A DNA stretch of 64,000 bases from Sesamum alatum (Eukaryota > Streptophyta > Magnoliopsida > Lamiales > Pedaliaceae). The stretch is taken from positions 20,674,046-20,738,045 of the forward strand of contig JACGWO010000007.1 in NCBI GenBank assembly GCA_034509735.1, written 5' to 3'. The position numbers were made by a program, and so were the translations under genes. The stretch's first letter is position 1; every line of letters starts with the position of its first letter. The notes beneath the pieces are model-generated. The model was not told where the DNA came from and did no database searches. It worked only from the letters and a program-made list of their open reading frames with translations. Shown here one piece after another: positions 1 to 9,880 of this stretch.

Positions 1-472
1 ACAGTAGTTTCCAAGAAAGGATCTGTCTCCTGTCAAAAGGCATTGACAGTAGAGTCTCGCAAATGCTCTGTGTCTTGTCCCTAAAATCTGTGGCCACAGT
101 AACTGAACAGAAGGGAAGGTTTCCCTTGCGGCGTTTAGTAAATGACAGACCAACACTTAGGTCCAAAATGGGTACCTGCATTTTCCGTGCCCTAGACCCT
201 AAATAGTGAGACCGTAGACGGAAGGACAAGTGTACTGTTAGAGCCTAAATGTTCATCCCCTTAAATTCACCTAGTCTCTAGTGCCATGGACCATTGTTAG
301 ATGGCCACCCATGGTAGCGGGCGGATTCTAGGAATCCGATCAAGTCTAGCTGAAGGTGAACCTAAAGAGTCAAACACAATCCGCACACATAAGGTAATTA
401 ATTTAGAATTAAATATTTGGAGAAATGGAATGATTAAATTGGATTTAATCGGGTCCTTAATTTTCTTGGAAA
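1..472 (+). mobile_element. Copia LTR fragment, type C, sense orientation, cut by window edge
   Basis: This is the reverse complement of the U3 part of the type-C LTRs at 20144 and 28325. It includes the conserved core (CCATGGACC... and ...GGTGAACCTAAAGAGTC, about 270-395) and the AT-rich block that follows. It starts inside the LTR at the window edge and stops near 472, before the TATA box and R/U5 region, so it is incomplete at both ends. No coding sequence; the short ORFs across it are chance. Confidence 0.8.
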
Positions 473-931
473 GAATGACCCGATTAAATCTAATTTAATC
501 GCTCCATTTCTCCAAATATTTAATTCTAAATTAAATACTTTTTTGTGTGCGGATTGTGTGTAACTCTTTAGGTTCACTTTCAGCTAGACTTGGTTGGATT
601 CCTAGAATCCGCCCGTTACCATGGGTGGCCATCTAGCAACGGTCCATGGCACTAGAGACTAGGTGAATATAGGGGGATGAACCATTTAGGCTCTACAGTA
701 CATCTATCCTTCCGTCTACGGTCTCACCACTTAGGGTCTAGGGCACGAAAAATGCAGGTACCCATTTTTGACCTAAGTGTCGGTCTGTCCCTTACTAAAC
801 GCTGCAAGGGAAACCTTCCCTTCTGTTTAGTTACTGTGGCCACAGATTTTAGGGACTAGACTCAGAGCATTTCTGAGACACAACTATCAACACCTTTTGA
901 CAGGAGACATATCCTTTCTTGGAAACTACTG
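1..931. repeat. Large palindrome: two LTR fragments head to head
   Basis: Arms of about 455 bp pair along their length: 1-40 is the reverse complement of about 891-931, and 300-420 of about 520-640. A short unpaired centre lies near 457-476. The junction joins ...TTTTCTTGGA on the left to ...GACCCGATT on the right. The cause could be self-integration of retrotransposon cDNA, an inverted double insertion with a central deletion, or an assembly fold-back artefact. Confidence 0.75.
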
Positions 932-1550
932 TCACTCTGTACACCGGAGTTGCACGAGATATGGCTTATGACTACTCAAGTACTTTTTGGCAATCTCTCA
1001 CTATATCTAAGATACAACCTTGATATACAGGTAAACTCAGCAGTTCCTCAAGTCAAAGGACTTGACCTGTATTGTTGGAACCGGGAACACACGTCATACC
1101 TAACCGACCCTACTCAAGGTCCTCCGTAAGACGGTTCCCACGAGTCATCCACTCAGCTGCTCCCTAGCTGGCCAGCCCACTAACACTGCTTAGACGACCC
1201 TCGTCACTCGTCGATGAAATACGACAGAAGATGCTTAGTGCAAGTCTCAAGGGGAATCTCGGTACCCACTTTCGAGATTCCTTGACTTGGAGATTTCGGA
1301 CTGATTCGCGGAACTGATTTCATGGACCTACCTCCAAGCGTAGTCCCAGTCCCCGAAATGTGTTTTCAGTCCGTGGGCTTTGTTTGCGTAGTGAACAGAT
1401 ATATAAAGCAGATAAAGTGAACACAAACAAAGTAAATGCTAAATGAATTTCACTTCTTATTCATTAATGATTTATTAAAACCTCGAAATTGTTCAGACAT
1501 AAGTTACAATTTGCCTACCAAGATTGGCTACATGGTCACCTATTCTAACA
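473..1550 (-). mobile_element. Copia LTR fragment, type C, 5' part, inserted in gag of element B
   Basis: The sequence matches the U3 side of the type-C LTRs. It ends at 1550 with the family's terminal ATTCTAACA (TGTTAGAAT in sense). The adjoining 1551-1583 is gag of element B, so this is a true LTR end sitting in gag. The U5 half is missing: the LTR stops near 473, where it meets the oppositely oriented fragment 1-472. The TSD would be AGTCG (1551-1555), but its partner is outside the window. Confidence 0.8.
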
Positions 1551-1583
1551 AGTCGCTCGGCGGCGGCTGGTCCAAGACGTAGC
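1551..1583 (-). pseudogene. Copia element B gag, distal piece
   Basis: On the minus strand these bases continue directly from the gag start at 3916-3803 once the solo LTR 1584-3802 and one TSD copy are removed. The translation reads VLDQPPPSD after NQGY, matching IMDEPMPRT after NQGY in element C. It is cut at 1550 by another LTR end. Only about ten codons survive, so it is a marker of nesting, not a functional gene. Confidence 0.7.
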
Positions 1584-3802
1584 TGAAGGACAAGCGGATC
1601 CGCCCGGGAGCGCGAGCGGAAGCGAGAAAAGCGAGAAATTGCGTAAATTTAAATCAAATTCAAAATACGCGAATCCCAAGGGGTGTACCCTTGGGTGCTC
1701 AACCGGGCGTTCGATGTAGGATGTGTAAATATTAAAACATATACTTAAACACATAGGGCATAGATATACAAATGAAATCAATCAAAGCGTAATAAACCGT
1801 TACCTTTGATTGTTTAGCGTATGCTCCCGGCTACTAGCGTTATTCCTTCTCCGGAATGCTCACGAAATCCAAACGTATGGATTCTCCAAAGGTGATCCAC
1901 ACCACACCGGAAGAAACACACGTTCTTCTTGCTAGAGGAGAACGGGTTTAGGAAGGAATCGGTTTAAGAGAAGAACACTATGAATTAGTGTTCTCTTAAA
2001 CTTACTTTGTTCTTCTTCTTGATTCAAAATCAAGTGAAGAACACAAGTGTAAGAGAGGGAGGGAGCACGAAATTTTGAGAGAGGAGAGGATTTTTGTCTT
2101 CTCTTTTTCCTAGAAAAAGATGAATAATGAATCACTTATGCTTGGTGTCGTATATTCTAATATATATACATAATTAATGTGATTATTGGAATGTGTCTAG
2201 GTTCATCCAAGGATGTCTAGATTCATTCCAATCAATCACCATCAATTCTTCAATCAAGCCTACCAAAATTTATGGTATGATCAAATCATATCAAAAGGGA
2301 AGAGCTTGATTGGAGTTGATTTGTCTCTTTCAAAAAGAGACAAGTCAACATACCACCTAGCATGCAACATGGCTGATTTTGCTTCCTCCAAGGGAGCATG
2401 TCGGTCATGTTTAATTAAGGAAAGAAGTCCAACTTCTTCACATTCCAAATTAGGAATTATTTCTCCTCTCGGGTATAATTTAACGGACCGGGTTTTATCG
2501 TAATCCAAATACGACGAACCCAATATTAAGTCCAATTTAATGTCCACTTAAATTATTCTCGTTGATCTTTTAATCCAATTAAAAGATCCAACATCTCAAC
2601 TTTCCATATTTAATCGAAAATCCAATTTACCGATTAAATGAAAGCCCGATACAATATCGGCCCGTCCATCTAATGGACTTTCCCTTAAGTAATCCAATTA
2701 CTTATTTTATCCTTCGAGATTGACTCCAAGTCGATCTCTCAACCTCCTCGGTGATTTGTGTGTGACCCTTTAGGTTCACCCTCAGCTAGACATGGGCCCG
2801 TGTTCCACAAGGGCCCGTTACCATGGGTGGCCGTCTAGCAACGGTCCATGGCACTAGAGACTAGGTGAATTGGTGTGAACATTTAGGCGCCGATTCCGTA
2901 CGGGTACGATCCTTCCGTCTACCGTCTCCCGGCCTTAGTCCAGGGTATGAAATTGGGCGTCGGTTCCCATCCTTGACTAGGCATCTATGCTTAATACTCG
3001 AGACCACGTATGCTTCATTGCGTCGACACAGGAAACCATTCCCTGTTCGACCAACCACTGTGGCCACAGCTTCAAACAGCATGAACGTGTCTCCGAGTGC
3101 ATAGGAGATAACTCTGTCACATACTGACAGGGGACGGATCCTCTTCTTGGAATCCACCGTCCTCACTACACATTCCGACTGCACTGGAGAAGGCTTATGA
3201 TAATCATCTTACAGAATGATTACCTCTTGCCAGATCCAAGATACAGCCGTCCTGTGCACGCGACTGCCATGATCCCTCAAGTCTGAGGATTACTCCCGTA
3301 GTATCGGAACCGGGGAAAACCAATCATACCGACCAAGCCTCCAAGGCTTCCATATGATGATCCCCGCGAGTCCGTCCAGTCGGCTCAACCCCAGTCGACC
3401 AACCCATCAAGATCGTGTAGGCGTGCCACGCCTGTCGCCGATGAAAACACGGCACTCATCCAATGAACATGACTCTTGACGCAAGTCTCAATAGGACTCT
3501 CGATGCCCTGTCTCGAGGTCCTCGACTTGGAACGTTTCAGACCCAACTCTTAATCAGTTGGTTTCATGACCACCATCCAATGCGTGGCCCAACTGCACGA
3601 GTTGTTATCCACGGTCTGTGGGCTTTGTTGCGATATAAGTTAAACACCATTTTAACAAATGTAAGATGAGCGCAACAAAGAAGGTATCATTGGTGACGAA
3701 CACTCATCTTATTCATCACATAATAATATTACATTCACATCAAGTTGTCGGATAGGTTACAAATTGCCAAACCTATTGGCTTTCTGATCACCTATTCCAA
3801 CA
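1584..3802 (-). mobile_element. Solo Copia LTR, type A, TSD GTAGC
   Basis: A complete 2.2-kb LTR runs from TGAAGGACAAGCGGATCC (U5 end) to ATTCCAACA (U3 start), flanked by perfect 5-bp duplications GTAGC at 1579-1583 and 3803-3807. No primer-binding site or coding region adjoins either end, so it is a solo LTR left by recombination between two LTRs. It sits in gag of element B. A TATA-like stretch lies near 2158-2170, read on the minus strand. The conserved U3 core is at about 2765-2885. Confidence 0.9.
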
Positions 3803-3916
3803 GTAGCCTTGGTTCTTGAAACCGAGGACAATCCTCAGGTTTCTTAGCCAATCCGAGTAGTTCGTTTCGTTGAATTTGTTAATCTCGAGTATCATGGTTA
3901 ATGGGTTCTTAGACAT
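3803..3916 (-). pseudogene. Copia element B gag, N-terminal piece
   Basis: The minus strand from ATG 3916-3914 reads MSKNPLTMILEINKFN and continues through TNYSDWLRNLRIVL to NQGY, closely matching gag of element C (MSKNPLSIILETNKFN). It is a Copia capsid start, about 38 codons with no stop. It is interrupted by the solo LTR at 1584-3802 and resumes at 1583-1551. The rest of B's gag-pol is lost or outside the window. Confidence 0.8.
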
Positions 3917-4284
3917 ATCTACATTAATGAAAATGTAAAGCAGAAATTAGCAGATGATGATAATATTAATGTTCAAGTTGAAGACTTGGTCTTTTAGTCT
4001 TTAACCCTCCCACTATTTATACGAAAGTCCGCCACTCTCAAGCGGAGTTTCGGGAAACCATTTCCTAGTGGGCTTGGGATCCACAAGCGTAATCTCCATG
4101 CCCCGCTTTTATGATTCACATGAAGAAGACCTCGTGGGGGATATCCAATATCATTCTCATCCAATGAGATTCCCAAGATATTTAGCCTCACCTATTCACA
4201 TGGTTCCGAGGACTCCAAGCGAACCATGTTACTCAGTGTTGGGCCCGACCCATCAACCAAATCATGCCTCAAACTGTCGCCCCC

Positions 4285-4390
4285 CACGACTCGTGAGACA
4301 GGGAAACAGCGAGCGCAGTCTTTTTGTTCACAACAATGGTGCAGCTTTCCCCTAGTCCAAGTGTGCCAAGACTCGTGAGACCACACTTGG
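4285..4390 (-). other. Leader stem-loop pair of element B (candidate RNA element)
   Basis: The motif CACGACTCGTGAGAC (4285-4299) recurs as CCAAGACTCGTGAGAC (4366-4381). The second copy is the loop of a perfect 9-bp stem, CCAAGTGTG (4357-4365) with CACACTTGG (4382-4390). The same loop with different but complementary arms occurs in D (13431-13467) and C (26581-26617). The structure is seen on paper only; a role in RNA dimerisation or packaging is inference from its place between PBS and gag. Confidence 0.6.
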
Positions 4391-5331
4391 GTAGTGGTAG
4401 CTTCCTCACCACATTGCTGTGGATGGAAGGCTCGGACAGATCAAAATACCATTTTGATCCAAGTCCGTTCTGGGCCTAATATTTAATTTGGTCCAACCAA
4501 ATGAGAGTTTGAGTGTGACTGAGACCTCATCACATTATGGTGTTTTAGCATGCATAAATATCCAATATTTAAAGCGATAAACAAATACACCGCATATAGA
4601 AAACATAGCATACCCCTATTAGGATGATCACAAGCCCAACTTATGCGACCCACTGAGCCCGCAGTGAGTTTATGCTCTGTCTAGGGTGGTCCTAAATTAA
4701 TACAATAATAATATACCCATTGTCATTCCAACGGGCCTTGTAGTGCTCTTGCTTCATGCCTTGATGCTCCTCCTTGGGTCTCCGACTCCAAATGCTTGTT
4801 AAAAAATAAAACCTCACCAATCCTATATACCCTCATTACAACTGAAAGTAATACATTGGTAATAATAAAAACAAGCCTTAACATCATGAGGCTGAAAATA
4901 CGGGAGATGATAGTCCCAAAACAAGAGGCACATAGGCCCCACCCAACAGAAAATAAATGATCATACATTCATCCACACATAAGGTCTAGGGCTATTGTGA
5001 TCATCCCATGTTGATTCCATCAACTCATATAACACAATCATTCCAAATAATCATGCATTAAACCAATGGATATTCCAAATACCCAAGTGATGTCCAACAT
5101 CACAAAAGCATAAACATACAAATAATATGCAAAATTCAAATTTCAAATTTAATGGACATTTTAAACAATGCATACAATACATGTATTAATCCCAAATTAA
5201 TTAAGCAAATTTAATCTAAGGAATAATCCAATTATTCCAAAATCAAATATGCAATATTAACATATTTTCAGAATATTGTGCAGAATGTACAGAAATCAAA
5301 CTTCCCAGAAAACGTCGAAAAACGGCACAAA

Positions 5332-5590
5332 ACGGCCCAGCCGTTGTGCCTGCCGGCCAGCCGCGCGCACAGGCCAGCACGCGCTCTGTGCCGCGCTGGC
5401 CTCGGCCGGCAGCGGCTGCCTGCGCACAGGCGCGTGGCCACGATGTGCGCGGCCACCCCTGCCAGCATGCACGCTGGCAGGCACGCCGGCCAGGCCTGCG
5501 CGCAGGCGTGAGCCCACGCGCGCCTGGCATGGCGCCTGCCAGCCAGTAACCGGCCGGCAGGGGCGGCAGCTAACCGCTACCGCTGCTGTC
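5332..5590. other. GC-rich island in leader of element B
   Basis: A sharply bounded, CpG-dense stretch lies inside AT-rich leader DNA, built from GCGCGC, GCCGGC and CAGGC words. Internal hairpins include CTGCCAGC/GCTGGCAG (5459-5480) and GTGGCC/GGCCAC (5434-5456). Elements C and D have islands at the same place. Arg/Ala-rich ORFs cross it in several frames because of its composition, and none looks like a real protein. Confidence 0.75.
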
Positions 5591-5837
5591 CGATTTCCCC
5601 TTTTTTTTCAATGTTTTTCAACATCATTTCAGCACAAAAACAGAAAGCATAATTCTGAAAATAAGCATACATTTTTAGATCCAATCTAATAAAATAAGCA
5701 TCACAAAAGTCGATCAAATTTAAGCAATTGAATCATCATATTATTCATACATTTATGTAATCTAACATGCCATTAAAGCCATAAAAGCAAGTAGATAATG
5801 CCAAGCACATAGATCTATGCCCCTTACATCGAACCGG

Positions 5838-5849
5838 GCTCTGATACCA
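5838..5849 (-). other. Primer-binding site of element B (initiator tRNA-Met)
   Basis: The minus strand reads TGGTATCAGAGC, the complement of the 3' end of plant initiator tRNA-Met and the usual Copia primer site. It lies two bases from the 5' LTR end. Confidence 0.9.
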
Positions 5850-5851
5850 CT

Positions 5852-7880
5852 TGAAGGATAAGCGGATCCGCCCGGGAGCGCGAGCGGAAGCGAGAAAGCG
5901 AGAAACGGGCGTAAATTTAAATCTAATTTAAATAAAAGAATCCCAAGGGGTGTACCCTTGTGTGCTCAACCGGGCGTTCGATGTAGGATGTGTAAACATT
6001 AAAACGTATGTGAAACACATAGGGCATAGATAGATTGTAAATCAACCAAAGCGTAATAAGTCCGTTACCTTTGATGATCTACGTGCACGCGGCTACTTGC
6101 GTTGTTCCTTCTCTGGAATGCTCACGAAATCCAAACGTATGGATTCTCCAAAGGTAATCCACACCACACCGGAAGAAATGCACGTTCTCCGTGCTAGAAA
6201 AAAATGGGTTTAATGAAGGAATCGGTTTAAGAGAAAAACACTATGGATTAGTGTACTCTTAACCCTACTCTGTCTTCTTCTTGATTCAAAATCAAGTGAA
6301 GAACACAAGTAGAAAATGGGAGGAGAAAAACCGAGAGTTGAGAGAGAGGAGAGGGCTGAAAATCTCTTCTTCTTTTTCCTAGAAAAAGATGAATTATGAT
6401 TCACATGTGCAAGGTGTTGTATATACTCCTATATATACATAGTTAATGTAATTATTAGAATATGTCTAGGTTCATCCAAGGATGTCTAGTTACATTCCAA
6501 TCAATCACCATTAATTCTTCAATCAAGCCTACCAAAATTTATGGTATGATCAAATCATACCAAAAGGGAAGGGCTTGTTTGGAGTTGATTTGTCTCTTTC
6601 CAAAAGAGATAAGTCAACATACCACCTAGCATAAAATATGGCTGATTTTGCTTCCTCCAAGGGAGCATTTCGGCCATGTCTATCTTGGGAAGAAGTCCAA
6701 CTTCTTCCTATTCCAAAATAGAAATTATTTCTCCTCCCGGGTCAAATTTAACGGACCAGATTTTATCGTAATCTAATTATGAAGAACCCAACATTAAATC
6801 CAATTTAATGTCCACTTAAATTATTCCCGTTGATCTTCTAATCCAATTAAAAGATCCATCGTCTCAACGTCTCAACTTTTTATATTTATCAAAAATCCAA
6901 TTTACCGATTAAATGAAGGCCCGATACAATATCGGCCCATCCATCCAATGGACTTTCCCTTAAGTAATCCAATTACTTATTTATCCTTCGAGATTAACTC
7001 CAAGTCAATCTCTTAACCTCCTCGGTGATTTGTGTGTGACCCTTTAGGTTCACCCTCAGGTAGACTTGGGCCCGTGTCCCACAAGGGCCCGTTACCATGG
7101 GTGGCTGTCTAGCAACGGTCCATGGCACTAGAGACTAGGTGAATTCGCGTGAACATTTAGGCGCCGATTCAGTACGGGTACGATCCTTCCGTCTACCGTC
7201 TCCCGGCCTCAGTCTAGGGTGTGAAATTGGGAGACGGTTCCCATCGTTGACTAGGCATCTATGCTTAATACTCGAGACCACGCATGCTTCATTGCATCGA
7301 CACAGGAAACCATTCCCTGTTCGACCAACCACTGTGGCCACAGCTTGAAACAACATAAACGTGTCTCCGACCGCATAGGTGATACCTCTGTCACATACTG
7401 ATGGATCCTCTTATTGGAATTCACCGTCCTCGCTACACATTCCGACTGCACTGGACAAAGCTTATGATAATCATCTTACAGAATGATCACCTCCCGCCAG
7501 ATCCAAGATACAGCCGTCATATGCACGTGACTTCCATGATCCCTCAAGTCTGAGGATTACTCCCGTACTATCAAAATTGGGAAAAATCAATCATACCGAC
7601 CAAGCCTCCAAGGCTTTCATATGATGATCCCCGCGAGTCAGTCCAGTCGACTCGACCCCAGTCGACTAACCAATCAAGATCGTGTAGGCGTCCCACGCTT
7701 GTCGCCGATGAAACACGGCACTCATCTAATGAACACGACTCTTGATGCAAGTCTCAATAGGACTCTCAATGCCCTGTCTCGAGGTCCTCGACTTGGAACG
7801 TTTCAGACCCAACTCTAAATCAGTTGGTTTCATGACCACCATCCAATGCGTGGCCCAACTGCACGAGTTGTTAACCATGG
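5852..7880 (-). mobile_element. 5' LTR of element B, type A, first part
   Basis: It starts at the U5 end (TGAAGGATAAGCGGATCC) next to the PBS and is a close relative of the solo LTR 1584-3802 throughout. It breaks off at about 7880 after ...GAGTTGTTAACCATGG, where the truncated 3' LTR of element D begins. It resumes at 17585-17721. About 60 bp of this LTR that should lie at the break is missing. Confidence 0.85.
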
Positions 7881-9866
7881 TTGGTGTATCTCATGTTCAA
7901 TAAAACACAACATGGAGGCCATAGAATTAGAAACGAAAAACATAATTAAAGAACCTACCCGGTTGTAGTTTTATCTTCGTTTGGCTACATGCATTGTTCC
8001 CCGTTTTGCACCAAGATCTCAAGAAGAGACCCTCTAAATCATCTCACTCGCTCCACCGGAAAGCAAACAACCCTTGTGCTAGCAAGAAATTATTTTGGGG
8101 AGAAGAGACATCGATACACGCTATGAATTAACGCAATCAATGTCTCTTATGTTCTTAACTTGAATAAAATCAAGAAGAACAAAGTAGAATTCTTGGAGAG
8201 AAAAGAAGGGGATGGACGAATTTGAGAGAGAGATGAGAGATGACAGTTGTAGAGAATAGTAGGTGTGAGTGTGTGTTTTTTTTAAGTATTTATAGAAGAT
8301 GGAATTCCTATTCCTTCTCAAACTCTTCCAAAGAGACACACTTTGACTAGGATTTTGACCTAGTCAAATCCTAGTCAAATTAGGCTTTGATTAAGTCAAA
8401 TTAATCATGGCCATTCATCTCATCATTCTCTAGATCAAATCTTGTCCATCCATTTTGATGGGCTTTATGGAATGGGCCTATTTAATTCTAAATTAAATGT
8501 TCCCATGGACTTTATATTAAATCATATTTAATATACTAAGCCCATTAATTAATTAATGGAAAGGACTTATTTAATTCTAAATTAAATAGTCCCATGGACT
8601 TTATATTAAATCCTATTTAATATACCAAACCCACTAATTAATTCACCCTTTTAATCTAATTAAAAGGAAAGCCCATGCTTTATAAAATTCATAAATCTAA
8701 TTTATGAACTCAAGCCCGATTATTCCAAATAATTCATTGAGGCTTGAATCTCCAAGAAGTATAATTTAATTCCATTAAATTGAACCTTCTCCCGTAATTA
8801 ATTCCAAATTAATTCCCTTTCATTTGGTGTAGCGGGTGTGACTCTTTAGGTTCACCTTTCAGCTAGACTTGGACCTACTTTTTGTTATTTCATAACCAAA
8901 GTAGTCCGTTACCATGGGTGGCCATCTAGCAACGGTCCATGGCACTAGAGACTAGGTGAATTTATGGTGTGAACATTTAGGCTCCGAGTTATATGCAGGT
9001 GCGGTACTACCGACGCTCGATACGTACGGGTACGGTCCTACTATCGCCTGTCTCCCGGCCTTTAGTCTAGGGGTCGGTTCCCATCGTTGACTAGGCAACT
9101 ATGCATAATGCTCGAGATAGGTTTAACTCGACGTAGGAAATCCTTTCCCACTACATCAAGTGCTATGGCCATAGATTTTGTGAGTCTAAACCATCTCCGA
9201 GCGCATAGGAGATCTTGCTGTCATATCCTTTGACAGGGGACAGATCATCTTGGAATTCACCGTTCTTACATACTCCGACTGCACTGGACGAGGCTTATGA
9301 TGACCATGTAATATAACCGGTCAAATTTCACCATATCCAAGATACAGCCTTAGTATGTAGGGGACTGCCGTGATCCTCAAGTCCGAGGACTAATCCCGTA
9401 CTATCGGAACCGGGAATACGAGTCATACCGACCAAGTCTGAGTGGCTTCCATATGACGATTCCCGCGAGTCACCTCAGTCGACCGCTCCCCAGCAGGCCG
9501 ACCTACTAACACTGCTTAGACGATCCTCGTCACCCGTCGATGAAACACGACAGCAGATGCTTAGTGCAAGTCTCAAATGGATTCTCGATGCCCTGTCTCG
9601 AGATTCCTTTGACTTGGAGTATTTTAGACTGATTCGGCGAAACTGATTTCATGAACCTACCTCCAAGCGTAGTTCCAATTTCCCGAAATGTTATTTCAGT
9701 CTGTGGGCGTTTGTTGTGACATCGTAACGATGCAAGCAGTAAGTACAACAAACTCATGCCTATGAATCCTTACTATATTCATTAACATAATATTACTTGT
9801 TCACAGATTGACGAATGGTTCTCAGAACAGCCAATACCATTGACTTTCTGGTCACCTATTCTAACA
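7881..9866 (-). mobile_element. 3' LTR of element D, U5 end missing
   Basis: Nearly identical to 15350-17584, but it begins inside the LTR (at ...GGTGTATCTCATG) and lacks about 160 bp of U5. It ends with ATTCTAACA at 9866. A TATA box, CTATAAATA in sense, lies at 8295-8287, followed by a CT-rich stretch. It carries two copies of an 89-bp tandem unit (about 8481-8645), where the 5' LTR has three. Confidence 0.85.
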
Positions 9867-9880
9867 ATCTCCCACTTGAC
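9867..9880 (-). other. Polypurine tract of element D
   Basis: The minus strand reads GTCAAGTGGGAGAT directly before TGTTAGAATAGG, as in element C (22101-22114). This is the expected plus-strand primer site at the 3' LTR. Confidence 0.85.

Larger units (their letters stand above)
3917..5851 (-). other. Copia element B, long 5' leader between PBS and gag
   Basis: About 1.9 kb of non-coding DNA separates the primer-binding site (5838-5849) from the gag ATG. It aligns block by block with the leaders of D (13002-15336) and C (26137-28311): a CCCACTGAGCCCGCAGTG hairpin block (about 4648-4665), two ACTCGTGAGAC stem-loops (4285-4390) and a GC-rich island (about 5332-5590). ORFs here are not conserved between copies and are judged chance. 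Confidence 0.75.

Noticed and set aside
2213..3184. ORFs of 80-107 codons (for example 2213-2503, 3184-2861)
   Set aside because: They lie wholly within a solo LTR; homologous LTRs break these frames by indels and stops.
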